64,000 nt of DNA from Fusibacter paucivorans (GCF_018390735.1 NZ_JAHBCL010000016.1:1-64000), one strand, 5' to 3'. Positions 1-13,815 are shown, counted from the first letter of the stretch. Program-made: numbers and translations. The notes: a model not told the origin generated them from the sequence alone.

Positions 1-36
1 CAAGGAAGCTACAGACATCACTCTATCTAATAAATT

Positions 37-60
37 AATTATACATGTAAATGTATAATT
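37..60. promoter_or_regulatory. Perfect 10-bp inverted repeat, candidate operator
   Basis: AATTATACAT at 37-46 and ATGTATAATT at 51-60 are perfect inverted arms around GTAA. The site lies about 120 bp upstream of the first gene. Its size and symmetry fit a dimeric repressor operator such as TetR family sites, but no regulator gene is in view, so its function is inferred only. Confidence 0.4.
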
Positions 61-69
61 GTTGATAGC

Positions 70-96
70 TTTAAAGGTTATAGGTCGTCCTTTAAA
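70..96. repeat. 8-bp inverted repeat in the leader of the first operon
   Basis: TTTAAAGG at 70-77 and CCTTTAAA at 89-96 are perfect arms separated by 11 nt. There is no following T-run, so it is not an obvious terminator. It may be a second operator or a leader hairpin. Nothing else is recognisable in bases 1-178. Confidence 0.3.
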
Positions 97-178
97 ACCT
101 AAATACATTATATAAGGAAGACTGACATGTGAAAGCGGGTGATCATTTTGCTTTTGGGATGTCAGTCGAGGATCGGGT

Positions 179-559
179 ATGTTGTTTTTTGCAGGTATTA
201 TTATGTTTATGAATGTTTTGTTGTTGACGGTTCTGGTGCCGGGCGGACCAATTGAAAACAGAGATTTTAGTGCACTAAAAGGCATTGTATTTTGGGGATT
301 TAACGTTTTTCTCATTACTTTGGGGCTTGCATCTTACGGTACAAGTTATTTATTGCTAACGGCAAACCACTATGCTGTGCGGGCGGCACAAGTACTTGCC
401 GTATTGTACTTTGGTGTTTACATGGTAGATTTAGGAGGCATTTTTCCAAAATCACCGACGAAGATGTCAAAAGTGCTGATGCTGATGGAAATTATCAACG
501 CATCCATGGCTGTTTTGCTCTTTATTTGTGTTACAGCTGTCGAAAAGGGTGTGATGTAA
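179..559 (+). CDS. Small membrane protein, four predicted TM helices
   Basis: A 126-residue, very hydrophobic protein with about four membrane-spanning stretches (roughly residues 1-20, 33-60, 65-88 and 97-120). I do not recognise a family. The ATG at 179 is preceded by GAGGA at 168-172, and an in-frame stop at 140-142 limits any longer form. The stop codon directly abuts the ATG of the EFR1-type ferredoxin gene, so the two are almost certainly cotranscribed, and this protein could anchor or partner that redox protein. The function is unknown; only the membrane location is supported. Confidence 0.7.
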   Translation: MLFFAGIIMFMNVLLLTVLVPGGPIENRDFSALKGIVFWGFNVFLITLGLASYGTSYLLLTANHYAVRAAQVLAVLYFGVYMVDLGGIFPKSPTKMSKVLMLMEIINASMAVLLFICVTAVEKGVM

Positions 560-1330
560 ATGCTGGCAAAGGCGCCCATTTCCATTTATTATTTTTCAGG
601 GACAGGGAATACACTGCTCATGGCAAATGCGATTAAACAGGCATTTGAGCAAAGAGACTATCGAGTGACATTAAAGGATATGATGCGCTCAAAAGCGATT
701 GAAGCAACGGAAGCTGGCTATTTAGGCATTGTTGTTCCCGTAGCGGTGCAGTCGACATTTCCAATCGTATGGGATTTTATTGAACAATTGCCGCCTGGAA
801 AAGGTCGAAAAGTCTTTTTTGCCGATACAATGGAAAGTTTCTCCGGCGGCATTGTCGGACCGATGAAAAAAGCATTGACGGCAAAGGACTATATGTGCAT
901 TGCCGCACATGAATTCAAGATGGCGACGAGTATGCAGACAACACCGAAAAAAGTTGATGAAGGTGAGCGAAAAAATGCAAAAGCGCTGGAAGAAGCAGAT
1001 GACTTCGTTCAGGCGATCGTGACTGAAAAAGCAGTGTGGCGACGTGTACCGATCTTTTCAGATGCAATGCGTGCCATATCCAAGGGACGCGGCATTTGGA
1101 CTAAGACCAGTGAACGTATTCAAGCGGAAACAGCGCTATGCGTTCAATGCGGCTTGTGTCAGAAACACTGTCCTGTTAATGCCATTACAATGACAGCGGA
1201 CAGTGTTAAAATTCAACATGAAAAATGTATTGCCTGTGTGCGCTGTGTGAATTATTGTCCCCAAAATGCTTTCACGCTGGGCGGCAAACACGTGATGCAG
1301 AAAAAAGTGATTGCCATTCAGTCTCTTTGA
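560..1330 (+). CDS. EFR1-type flavodoxin/ferredoxin fusion protein
   Basis: A 256-residue cytoplasmic electron carrier. The N-terminus has a flavodoxin-like FMN-phosphate loop (SGTGNT at residues 13-18). The C-terminus has two classical 4Fe-4S motifs of the form CxxCxxCxxxCP, with cysteines at 194, 197, 200, 204 and at 223, 226, 229, 233. This layout matches the EFR1 family of anaerobes, thought to shuttle electrons between flavin and Fe-S clusters; partner enzymes are not established. It starts immediately after the stop codon of the upstream membrane protein gene and is probably translationally coupled to it. Confidence 0.85.
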   Translation: MLAKAPISIYYFSGTGNTLLMANAIKQAFEQRDYRVTLKDMMRSKAIEATEAGYLGIVVPVAVQSTFPIVWDFIEQLPPGKGRKVFFADTMESFSGGIVGPMKKALTAKDYMCIAAHEFKMATSMQTTPKKVDEGERKNAKALEEADDFVQAIVTEKAVWRRVPIFSDAMRAISKGRGIWTKTSERIQAETALCVQCGLCQKHCPVNAITMTADSVKIQHEKCIACVRCVNYCPQNAFTLGGKHVMQKKVIAIQSL

Positions 1331-1510
1331 TACCAGAAGGTGTCGACGGTGGCTGATTACGATTATCACGTAATGTAATGATGAGATGCGAAATGCCTTT
1401 GTCCGATAATGAATGCGTCGGGAGGAACAGCATCTTTTTGTTTTTTGAGGAAAGCTTGTAATGTTTTGATATTGGTGTGATTGCATCTGATTTTTTTGCT
1501 GACGGGATGG

Positions 1511-1516
1511 TATAAT
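1511..1516 (+). promoter_or_regulatory. Candidate -10 box for the PHP gene
   Basis: TATAAT at 1511-1516, 29 bp before the preferred start codon. No good -35 hexamer sits at 16-18 bp spacing, so the promoter is tentative. The rest of 1331-1530 shows no gene. Confidence 0.35.
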
Positions 1517-1539
1517 AGGGAATAGAAAGGATGGTTGCC

Positions 1540-2274
1540 ATGAAACTCAAGGGAGATTATCATATGCACTCTAAATACAGCGGTGATTGTAAAAATGAGA
1601 TGGAAGCAGTGGTTAAACAAGCCATTGAAATGGGACTGTCGGAGATTGCCATCACAGATCATGGGCCGATGCATTCAGGGTATGGCATCAAGGCATCACA
1701 GTATCCGGAGATGCGTGCAGAGATAGATGCTTTAAGGCAAAAGTATCCGCAAATTAGTATTTTGCTTGGTTTAGAGGCCAACCTTATCGGAACAGCTGGG
1801 GAGATTGACCTAACGGATACCATGCAACCACTTTGTGATTGGCTTAACGTTGGATATCATTTTGGCAGCAATCTCGGTCGTGATATGGGACTCCATATTC
1901 GCAATTTTTTAAGTAAGTTCAGCAAGCGCATTTATGAACGCGCCAAGAAAGACAACACAATGGCCATGATCAATGCGATGCGCAAACATTCGATTCGCAT
2001 GCTGACACACCCTGGTGCCAAAGGCCCTGTCGATATTGACGCTGTAGCGCGCGTTGCGGCAGAAACGGGTACGATGCTTGAAATCAACAACTCACATGGT
2101 CATTTGACAGTAGAAGAAATTAAAATTGCGATGCAGTACGATGTCGTTTTTGTGGCAAACAGTGATGCACACCGCATTGAACGAATCGGCATCGTCACGG
2201 ACAGCATTCAGCGCATTGTCGAAGCGGGGTTGCCGACTGACCGCATATACAATCTGGATGACGCATGCGTTTGA
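1540..2274 (+). CDS. PHP-domain phosphoesterase (YcdX-like)
   Basis: A 244-residue metal-dependent phosphoesterase of the PHP superfamily. Metal ligands are visible as the N-terminal HxH (H8, H10), the TDHG motif, a central THPG and a C-terminal NSDAHR. This gene commonly precedes rapZ and yvcK in Clostridia, as here. An ATG at 1531 is also in frame, but AAAGG at 1527-1530 directly abuts it, whereas it lies 9 nt before the ATG at 1540, so 1540 is preferred. The substrate is unknown; histidinol phosphatase-like or phosphodiesterase activity is possible. Confidence 0.85.
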   Translation: MKLKGDYHMHSKYSGDCKNEMEAVVKQAIEMGLSEIAITDHGPMHSGYGIKASQYPEMRAEIDALRQKYPQISILLGLEANLIGTAGEIDLTDTMQPLCDWLNVGYHFGSNLGRDMGLHIRNFLSKFSKRIYERAKKDNTMAMINAMRKHSIRMLTHPGAKGPVDIDAVARVAAETGTMLEINNSHGHLTVEEIKIAMQYDVVFVANSDAHRIERIGIVTDSIQRIVEAGLPTDRIYNLDDACV

Positions 2275-2469
2275 AACCATCACGGCTGTATCAATGATCA
2301 CGTACTAAAACAGCGGCGCTTTACAATAGTCGTGTTCTGTAGCAGCATTGTTTTGCAGCAATTCTGTTTTCTACCGCTGTGTTTACGGAAAGGCTCCGTG
2401 TATGCGCTGTGTTATATTGAAATAAAATGCCAATAGAACCCATGATTAAGTTTGATAGGAAGGTGTCAC

Positions 2470-3321
2470 GTGAATTTTATTATCATCTCCGGACAGTCCG
2501 GTGCAGGCAAAAGTCAAGCGAAAAAGGTCTTTGAGGACTTGGGGTATTATTGCATTGACAATTTACCGCCGTCGCTCATTCCCAACTTTGTGGAGCTGGT
2601 AGAGCAAAACTCTGAAGGTATTCACAACATTGCTCTTGTCATTGACATTAGAGGCGGCAGATTTTTTAAAGATCTGGAAGATCATCTCGAAGGGCTCAAA
2701 CAGCGGCATTACGAGTATAAGATATTTTACTTCGAAGCCAACGATGATATTCTGGTGAAACGGTTTAAAGAAACGCGGCGAACGCATCCGCTTGACCCAA
2801 CAGGTCGCATTGAAGATGCATTGGCTTCTGAAAAGCAGATTTTGGAGACGCTAAAAGATCAGGCACACTATGTGATCAATACGTCCAATCTGACACATGC
2901 CGAGTTAAAAGCAGAAATTACACGGTATCTTGACTTGTCAGAAGGCGATCAAAGTCTGAATCTGACGATTATGTCCTTTGGGTTTAAAAAAGGACTGCCG
3001 CTCGATGCGGATTTTGTCTTTGATGTGCGTTTTTTACCAAATCCTTATTATATTGAAGATTTGAAGCATCGTACGGGCAATGAAGCGGCGGTGCAGTCTT
3101 ATGTGATGGGATTTGAAGAGAGTCGCCAGCTGATGACGCATATTCAGTCACTGCTTGACTTTGCCATGCCCGGCTTTATGAGGGAAGGGCGCAGTCAGTT
3201 GGTGATTGCCATAGGCTGTACCGGCGGACAGCATCGGTCTGTGACCTTTGCGAACTTACTAGCCGCTTATTACCGGGAACAGCATTATCCCGTCAAATGT
3301 GTTCACAGAGAACTGGATTAG
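2470..3321 (+). CDS. rapZ: RNase adapter / nucleotide-binding protein RapZ
   Basis: A 283-residue RapZ (YvcJ) protein. The P-loop GQSGAGKS is at residues 8-15, and the C-terminal half carries the conserved GCTGGQHRSV signature. In Gram-negatives RapZ presents GlmZ to RNase E; in Firmicutes YvcJ binds and hydrolyses nucleotides and its role is less clear. The best start is GTG 2470 with AGGAAGG about 7 nt upstream; an in-frame TTG at 2452 is less likely. It is followed by glmR, the standard neighbour. A region with no gene and no clear signal (about 195 nt) separates it from the PHP gene. Confidence 0.93.
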   Translation: MNFIIISGQSGAGKSQAKKVFEDLGYYCIDNLPPSLIPNFVELVEQNSEGIHNIALVIDIRGGRFFKDLEDHLEGLKQRHYEYKIFYFEANDDILVKRFKETRRTHPLDPTGRIEDALASEKQILETLKDQAHYVINTSNLTHAELKAEITRYLDLSEGDQSLNLTIMSFGFKKGLPLDADFVFDVRFLPNPYYIEDLKHRTGNEAAVQSYVMGFEESRQLMTHIQSLLDFAMPGFMREGRSQLVIAIGCTGGQHRSVTFANLLAAYYREQHYPVKCVHRELD

Positions 3322-3397
3322 ACAAGATGACAATGGTATAAGGGCTGAATAAAACGTAAGACGATTTGAAGAAAATCTATAAAAGGAGATGCAACAC

Positions 3398-4390
3398 TTG
3401 AAAATAGTAGCAATAGGCGGTGGGACGGGTTTATCCATTCTCCTAAGGGGGCTTAAGGAAGTTTCACAAGAGATTACAGCAGTTGTGACCGTTGCCGATG
3501 ACGGCGGTGGCTCGGGTGTATTGAGAGAAGACCTTGGCATGCTGCCGCCGGGTGATATTCGCAACTGTATTTTGGCGCTGGCCAATACCGAACCTATTTT
3601 ACAGGACTTGCTGCAATACCGTTTCTCAGAAGGTCGTCTGAAAGGCCAAAACTTCGGCAATTTAATGATTGCCGCTATGCAAGGAATTTCAGAGGGGTTT
3701 GAAGATGCGATTCGGAAAATATCAGATATTTTCGCCATCACTGGGAAAGTACTGCCGGTTTCTGTCGTTCCAATGGTGCTCTATGCACAACTGACGGATG
3801 GCATCCACGTTAAAGGCGAATCAAATATTCCGCTGGAAGTCGTTAAACGCGGCGCAGGTGTCAAGAAGATCTGGGTTGAACCGCACGATGTGGAGAGCGG
3901 CGATGAAATTATTGAGGCGATTTTAGCGGCGGATGTGGTAGTGCTGGGACCAGGTAGTTTGTTTACCAGTGTTATTCCCAATATGCTCGTCGATAATCTG
4001 ATGGCGGCGCTTAATGCAACCCATGCCAAGCGCGTCTATATCTGCAACATTATGACGCAGCCGGGTGAGACCGACCACTTTACCGTTGGTGATCATGTCA
4101 AGGCGCTTTTTACCCATACAAAACTCAAAGCACTTGATGCCGTCTTTATCAACGAAGGAACGCTGACGGAAGAACAGATGGCGCGATACTTAAAAGAAGA
4201 TTCTAATCTTGTTGCCTTCACGCCTGAATGTGAGGCGATGCTGGCTAAAATAGGCATAGATGTCTATAAAGATGACTTAATCGAAGTGGTTAAAGGCTAT
4301 GTCAGACATAATGCGGGATGCATTGCAATGAAACTGGAGGCGATCTGCGAACGTGCTTATACGCCGATTAGTCATGATCTAAAAGTGTAA
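3398..4390 (+). CDS. glmR: Gluconeogenesis factor GlmR/YvcK
   Basis: A 330-residue member of the YvcK/GlmR (CofD-like) family, which binds UDP-sugars and balances carbon flow between glycolysis and peptidoglycan precursor synthesis. The GGGTGLS loop is at residues 7-13, followed by the family motifs VADDGGGSG and PGDIRNC. The start is most likely TTG 3398: AAGGAG at 3383-3388 abuts the in-frame ATG 3389 but is correctly spaced for the TTG. It sits between rapZ and whiA as in most Firmicutes, except that tnaA and a Nudix gene intervene here. Confidence 0.93.
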   Translation: MKIVAIGGGTGLSILLRGLKEVSQEITAVVTVADDGGGSGVLREDLGMLPPGDIRNCILALANTEPILQDLLQYRFSEGRLKGQNFGNLMIAAMQGISEGFEDAIRKISDIFAITGKVLPVSVVPMVLYAQLTDGIHVKGESNIPLEVVKRGAGVKKIWVEPHDVESGDEIIEAILAADVVVLGPGSLFTSVIPNMLVDNLMAALNATHAKRVYICNIMTQPGETDHFTVGDHVKALFTHTKLKALDAVFINEGTLTEEQMARYLKEDSNLVAFTPECEAMLAKIGIDVYKDDLIEVVKGYVRHNAGCIAMKLEAICERAYTPISHDLKV

Positions 4391-4520
4391 ACAGTGCAAA
4401 TATCTTGCTGTGTCTATTTTTTGCCCCTCAATGATTTGCATTCCGACGGTATGATGATAAGAAGAACATCCATAAAAAGGCTATCAGTAGATGCTATTAT
4501 TGTATACAAGAGAGATTGGC

Positions 4521-4549
4521 TTCAAAATAAACTGGAAATCCGATATAAT
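4521..4549 (+). promoter_or_regulatory. Candidate promoter of tnaA
   Basis: TATAAT at 4544-4549 with TTCAAA at 4521-4526 (17-bp spacing, 4/6 match to consensus). Transcription from here would give a leader of about 130 nt before the tnaA start. I see no Trp-containing leader peptide after the inferred start site. Confidence 0.5.
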
Positions 4550-4619
4550 AAGGATGACCACGAAATTTTGAAGCCATAAAAATTTTTTGGAAGCTGAGAA
4601 GGAATGACATTGTGATTTG

Positions 4620-4642
4620 CAAAGGCGTCTAGCGATGCCTTT
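4620..4642 (+). promoter_or_regulatory. Hairpin in the tnaA leader
   Basis: AAAGGCGTC and GATGCCTTT pair as a 9-bp stem with one G-U pair around TAGC. Only four T residues follow, so it is a weak terminator at best. It could be an attenuator or a stabilising stem in the tnaA leader. The strong Shine-Dalgarno AAGGAGG follows it. Confidence 0.4.
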
Positions 4643-4684
4643 TAAAAATTCACCTTATATCATCACATAAGGAGGATTAATTTT

Positions 4685-6067
4685 ATGGCAAAGCGAGTAC
4701 CAGAACCATTCAGAATCAAGATGGTGGAAAGCATGAGCATTATTCCAAAGGAGGTCAGAGCACAGCGTCTCGTCGAAGCGGGCTACAATCCATTTGCATT
4801 GCGCGCTGAGGATATCTACATCGACCTCTTAACGGACAGCGGCACAGGCGCTATGAGTGACAGACAGTGGGCCGCACTGATGCTTGGCGACGAATCCTAT
4901 GCGGGGAGTCGATCATTCTATAAGCTTGAAGCGGTGGTTCAAAAAATTACGGGTTACAAGTACATCATACCATCACATCAGGGAAGGGGTGCCGAGCAAG
5001 TTGTCTTACCTAACGTCATTAAGAAAAAAGGCGATTACGTGTTGAACAACATGCACTTTGACACCACCATGGGCCATGTGCTCATCGCTGGCGGCAAGCC
5101 GGTAAACCTCATTCATGAAAAAGCCTATCATACAGAAGTCTATGATGACTTCAAAGGCGATTTTGACTTGGAAATGTTGGAAAACTTTATCGTCGATAAA
5201 GGCGTGGAGAACATATCCTGTCTTATTATGACTGTGACATGCAACTCCGCAGGTGGTCAGCCTGTTTCCATGGCGAATATGAAAGCGGCTAGTGAAATTG
5301 CCCATCGTCATGGGCTCAAGGTCTTTATTGACGCAGCGAGGTACGCAGAAAATGCTTATTTTGTTAAAACGAGAGAAAAAGGCTATGAAGATAAAACCAT
5401 TCTCGAAATAGCACAGGAGATGTTCGGCTATGCAGACGGTCTTATGATGAGTGCTAAAAAAGACGGGATTGTCAACATGGGCGGCCTTATCGGTATTAAG
5501 GACGATGAAGACCTCTATAATGCTTGTCGTTCAACGGTTGTACCAATGGAAGGCTTTCCGACTTACGGCGGTCTTGCAGGCAGAGATATGGAAGCACTTG
5601 CCGTCGGACTCGAAGAGGGACTTGATTTTGATTACCTTGAATACAGAATTGGTCAAGTCAAGTATTTAGGCGATCGGCTGAGAGAAGCCGGCGTTCCGAT
5701 TCAATATCCAACGGGTGGACATGCGGTTTTCGTAGACTGCAAGAAACTTTGCCCTCAAATCCCATTTGACCAGTTTCCGGCACAGGCTGTCTGTAATGAA
5801 GTTTATATTGACAGCGGTGTGAGGGCTGTTGAGATTGGTTCTTTCTTGCTTGGCAGGGATGATGAGACTGGTGATCCGCTGGAATCACCACTTGAACTGA
5901 TGCGGTTAACCATTCCAAGACGCGTTTATACGAACGATCATATGGATTATGTTGCTGACGCAGTCATCGAGGTGGCAAAGAAAGCAGATACGCTCAAAGG
6001 TTTTACTTTTGACTATGAACCAAAAGTGCTGAGACATTTTACGGCGAAGCTTAAACCCGTTGAGTAG
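4685..6067 (+). CDS. tnaA: Tryptophanase (L-tryptophan indole-lyase)
   Basis: A 460-residue PLP enzyme of the beta-eliminating lyase family, converting tryptophan to indole, pyruvate and ammonia. The PLP lysine lies in SAKKD (K259). Three positions separate tryptophanase from tyrosine phenol-lyase and all point to tryptophanase: Asp126 in HFDTT (Thr in the phenol-lyase), Ile384 in EIGSF (Arg there) and His451 in LRHFT (Phe there). The gene has its own candidate promoter and a strong terminator and lies between glmR and whiA, an unusual place. I see no TnaC-like leader and no adjacent tryptophan permease. Confidence 0.93.
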   Translation: MAKRVPEPFRIKMVESMSIIPKEVRAQRLVEAGYNPFALRAEDIYIDLLTDSGTGAMSDRQWAALMLGDESYAGSRSFYKLEAVVQKITGYKYIIPSHQGRGAEQVVLPNVIKKKGDYVLNNMHFDTTMGHVLIAGGKPVNLIHEKAYHTEVYDDFKGDFDLEMLENFIVDKGVENISCLIMTVTCNSAGGQPVSMANMKAASEIAHRHGLKVFIDAARYAENAYFVKTREKGYEDKTILEIAQEMFGYADGLMMSAKKDGIVNMGGLIGIKDDEDLYNACRSTVVPMEGFPTYGGLAGRDMEALAVGLEEGLDFDYLEYRIGQVKYLGDRLREAGVPIQYPTGGHAVFVDCKKLCPQIPFDQFPAQAVCNEVYIDSGVRAVEIGSFLLGRDDETGDPLESPLELMRLTIPRRVYTNDHMDYVADAVIEVAKKADTLKGFTFDYEPKVLRHFTAKLKPVE

Positions 6068-6245
6068 AGGGCATATTGTTCAAGTCAATGTTATAAGCGT
6101 GAGAAATGTTTTGACATAGCAATATCAGTGCTGCTACAGAAAAGAGCACGTGAGGTTAAACGGATGCAAACAGTTTAGCAGAGCATAAAAAAGAGATACT
6201 CAGCAATGGCAAAAATCGAAGGAAACGCTGAAACTAAAGAAGTCA

Positions 6246-6280
6246 GCACACGGCGAAGCAACGCGCCGTGTGCTTTTTTT
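6246..6280 (+). terminator. Intrinsic terminator of tnaA
   Basis: GCACACGGCG at 6246-6255 pairs perfectly with CGCCGTGTGC at 6264-6273, and seven T residues follow. The rest of the 320-bp gap holds the promoter of the next gene. Confidence 0.9.
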
Positions 6281-6328
6281 ATGGATGGTTTCGCGCTGAA
6301 ATTTGGTGCCGAATTACCAGCGTATTTA

Positions 6329-6337
6329 TGATATACT
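6329..6337 (+). promoter_or_regulatory. Extended -10 promoter for the Nudix-whiA operon
   Basis: TGATATACT at 6329-6337 matches the extended -10 pattern TGnTATAAT with one mismatch. No good -35 is present, which is usual for this class. It lies about 70 bp before the Nudix start. Confidence 0.45.
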
Positions 6338-6405
6338 AATAGTTGAACCAGCTGTGTTTAAACGGTTTTGGTTTGTGAGTTAAATGAATGTTAGAAGGTG
6401 AATGC

Positions 6406-6828
6406 TTGAAAAAGGTATACAGTGCCGGCGGTGTTGTCTTTCTTAAAAACAGCGTTCTCATGCTTCAAAAAATTAACGGTGATTGGGTCTTGCCAAAGGG
6501 AAAAATTGAAACCTATGAGCATAGTTCAGATACGGCGATTAGAGAAGTGCGGGAAGAAGCAGGGATCAAGGCAACCATTGTACAGCCAATAGGTGAGACA
6601 TCCTACAAGTTTAAAAATTATTGGTCCAATAATCACGTTATTGAAAAACGCGTCGCATGGTTTTTGATGAAAGCCGTATCGACACAGGCAAAGCCGCAGC
6701 GTGAAGAAGGGTTTATTGCCGCCAAATTCATTCACATTAACAACGTTCAGCAACTGGCGAAATACGATGATGAGCGAGAGATGCTTATCAAGGCACTAGA
6801 AGTTATGAAATCATTGGAAGGTGTTTAA
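6406..6828 (+). CDS. Nudix hydrolase
   Basis: A 140-residue Nudix protein. The Nudix box GX5EX7REVxEEAG is intact at residues 32-54 and binds the catalytic Mg ions. Members hydrolyse nucleoside diphosphate derivatives; the substrate cannot be read from the sequence. TTG 6406 is preferred because AGAAGGTG lies 5-8 nt before it, while the in-frame ATG 6388 lacks a ribosome binding site. The stop overlaps the whiA ATG by one base, so the two are coupled. Confidence 0.85.
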   Translation: MKKVYSAGGVVFLKNSVLMLQKINGDWVLPKGKIETYEHSSDTAIREVREEAGIKATIVQPIGETSYKFKNYWSNNHVIEKRVAWFLMKAVSTQAKPQREEGFIAAKFIHINNVQQLAKYDDEREMLIKALEVMKSLEGV

Positions 6829-7781
6829 TGTCCTTTTCTTCAAAATCAAAAAATGAGTTGACCCGTATTGTCACCGAGGGTAAATGCTGTCATCGCGCAG
6901 AGCTCTCAGGCATTATTCGGGTAAGTGGTGCGCTTGAATTTGCAGGCTTTCAGAAAATAAATTTGAGGATTACAACCGAAAACCCGGCAGTGGCTAGGCG
7001 TATTTTTTCGTTAATCAAGAAAACCTACAAGCGCCAAACAGAAGTATTGATGAAAGAAAATAAGATGCTGAATAAGCATCATCTATATGAAGTGCTCATT
7101 CAGGATGTGGATGATATCCTCAGAGATCTGGAAATCTTTGAAACAGATGAAGATCATATTGTTCTAAATGATGTACTGCCCGCAAAACTTTTAAAAAAGC
7201 AGTGCTGTCGAAAAACATATCTGCGCGGTATATACTTAGGCGGCGGCTCGCTTAGCAACCCAGAAAAGAGCTATCATCTGGAACTGATTACACACAATGC
7301 GGATTATGCTCAAGCGCTGTCCGACTTTATGAACCACACTTATGAATTGGGCGCGAAATGGACGGCACGAAAGAAAAATTTTATCGTCTACATTAAAGAA
7401 AGTGAGAAGATCGTTGACTTTCTCAATATAATCGGTGCACATCAAACGCTTTTGGAATATGAAAACGTGCGTATATTAAAACAGATGCGCAATAACGTCA
7501 ACCGCGTTGTCAACTGTGAGACGGCGAATCTAAACAAAACCATTGACGCCGCTTACGAACAGGTTGCCAAAATTGAGGCGATCGAAGCTTCCGTTGGCAT
7601 TGATACTTTGCCTGAGAAACTACAGGAAGTTGCACGTGTTCGCCTTGAAAATCCCGATGCTACACTCCGCGAGTTGGGAGAACTGATGGATCCGCCGATA
7701 GGCAAATCTGGCGTTAACCATCGACTTAAGAAAATCATCGAAATTGCAGATAAATTGCCAAATGGAGGTAAGCCGTTGTGA
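6828..7781 (+). CDS. whiA: Sporulation/cell division regulator WhiA
   Basis: A 317-residue WhiA protein: a degenerate LAGLIDADG homing-endonuclease fold (about residues 1-215) followed by a C-terminal helix-turn-helix with the typical segment ending GVNHRLKKI. In Firmicutes WhiA affects division and chromosome segregation; in actinobacteria it controls sporulation genes. It overlaps the Nudix gene by 1 nt and the following lipoprotein gene by 4 nt, forming a tight operon. Confidence 0.93.
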   Translation: MSFSSKSKNELTRIVTEGKCCHRAELSGIIRVSGALEFAGFQKINLRITTENPAVARRIFSLIKKTYKRQTEVLMKENKMLNKHHLYEVLIQDVDDILRDLEIFETDEDHIVLNDVLPAKLLKKQCCRKTYLRGIYLGGGSLSNPEKSYHLELITHNADYAQALSDFMNHTYELGAKWTARKKNFIVYIKESEKIVDFLNIIGAHQTLLEYENVRILKQMRNNVNRVVNCETANLNKTIDAAYEQVAKIEAIEASVGIDTLPEKLQEVARVRLENPDATLRELGELMDPPIGKSGVNHRLKKIIEIADKLPNGGKPL

Positions 7782-9055
7782 TAAGACGTAGGACATACAA
7801 GATAAAGGCCAGTGCTTTGCGAATTGGTATGATACTCATGACAGTGTATTTTCTGTCAGGTTGTACACTGTCTGAGCGTATTCTCGCCAGTAATGACAGC
7901 GAATCTCAGGCGTGGGAACTGATTACGGACAGTGCAAATCGAACCGAAGTCGTCCTCTGCGTCGATCCATCCGATGAAGCACTGATTGACTGGCTTAAAG
8001 ATGACTTTGCTGAACGCATGAAAGTTAACTACAATGTGACGGTAACCGTACTGGTACAGTCAATTGCAAAAACCTATGAAAAACTAGGTGATGACCAGCT
8101 AAATGAACGTGAAACAGGGCAATTTGATGTTGTGTTTCTGAATGGCGATACCTTTGATATTGCAATGAAAAATCAGTACCTTTACGGTCCTTTTGAAGAT
8201 CAAGTGCCCAATGCGGTTTCGTACCTCAATGCCTCGGATCTTGAAATGCAATACGATGAGGCGCGCGCCATCAATGGTTATGAACTGCCCTATGCGAAAA
8301 CACAGCTTTACATGATTTACGATGAAAACTATTTTTACGATATCCCCGAAAGCAATGAAGCGCTTTTAGCACTTTTTAAGTCTTTTAAAGGTCAATTTAC
8401 TTACCCTGACCCACGAACCAGCGATGTTGGCGAAGCTTTTATCGTCAGCCTGATGCTGCCGTATCTCGATATTGAAAAACTCAATACAGGAGAGTTGGAT
8501 GACGCAGCGCTGCTGGAAGCTGTGACGCCGGTACTGGATGCTTTAAAGGCATTAAAGCCTTATCAGTATGGTGAAGGAACCAGTTTCCCACAGACAGCGG
8601 CGGCAATGGATCAGCTTTATCAAAATGGCGATCTTGTTTTTTCCATGAGCCTCGTCAATAATTATGCAACGGATCAACTGAGGGCATATGAATATCCCGA
8701 GGAATCAAATGTCTTTGTTATGCCGGAGGGCAGTACTGGATTGACGGACTACGTTGGCATCGCCAACAATGCGCCCAACAAATCGGGTGCTATTGTCGTA
8801 ATCAATGAACTGCTTTCAGCGGCATCACAGGCAGACATTTACAATCCGAAATTCTTGGGCAAATTGCCGGTTTACGATTTGACGACGACACCGGATGAGG
8901 CCTTTACTGATTTAAAATCCGTTAAACTTAAATCGACGACGCTTTCCTATAGTGAATTGCTGGATATGCGCTTTCCGGAAATTGCACCGGGGATGCGGCA
9001 AAAAATGGTGAACCTTTGGACAGCGCATGTCTTAAACGATACGACAGGGGAATAG
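7778..9055 (+). CDS. Extracellular solute-binding lipoprotein
   Basis: A 425-residue secreted lipoprotein. It has a basic start, a hydrophobic core and a lipobox LSGC with the lipidated Cys at residue 29. The remainder has the look of an ABC-type solute-binding protein of the sugar-binding class (two-lobe pattern, aromatic residues), but I see no ATPase or permease gene nearby. GTG 7778 overlaps the whiA stop. A solute-binding protein stranded between whiA and dnaE is odd; its ligand is unknown, and it could be an orphan receptor. Confidence 0.75.
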   Translation: MIRRRTYKIKASALRIGMILMTVYFLSGCTLSERILASNDSESQAWELITDSANRTEVVLCVDPSDEALIDWLKDDFAERMKVNYNVTVTVLVQSIAKTYEKLGDDQLNERETGQFDVVFLNGDTFDIAMKNQYLYGPFEDQVPNAVSYLNASDLEMQYDEARAINGYELPYAKTQLYMIYDENYFYDIPESNEALLALFKSFKGQFTYPDPRTSDVGEAFIVSLMLPYLDIEKLNTGELDDAALLEAVTPVLDALKALKPYQYGEGTSFPQTAAAMDQLYQNGDLVFSMSLVNNYATDQLRAYEYPEESNVFVMPEGSTGLTDYVGIANNAPNKSGAIVVINELLSAASQADIYNPKFLGKLPVYDLTTTPDEAFTDLKSVKLKSTTLSYSELLDMRFPEIAPGMRQKMVNLWTAHVLNDTTGE

Positions 9056-9057
9056 CC

Positions 9058-13661
<4,604 letters not shown>

Positions 13662-13815
13662 AATAGGTGTGACTAGAAGCACCAAAGCGCATCGCATAAG
13701 TGAAACGTTTGGCAGGCTGTATGATGAAGCTGGTTGAAGTCAAACGATCTACTCGGATAATTGGAAGTTTAAAATTGTGAGGGAGCAAGTTAAAACCGAA
13801 AATTAGGAGGAAATT

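Noticed and set aside
1136-1674. Minus-strand open frames opposite the EFR1 and PHP genes
   Set aside because: They are antisense shadows of well-supported genes, with no ribosome binding sites or recognisable domains.
4394-4579. 61-codon frame upstream of tnaA containing Trp and ending in Pro, reminiscent of TnaC
   Set aside because: The W-to-P spacing and the W-F-N-x-D pattern of TnaC are absent, there is no ribosome binding site, and the candidate tnaA promoter lies inside it.
9016-9057. Longer DnaE start at TTG 9016
   Set aside because: It overlaps the lipoprotein gene and has no ribosome binding site; ATG 9058 gives the normal PHP domain start.
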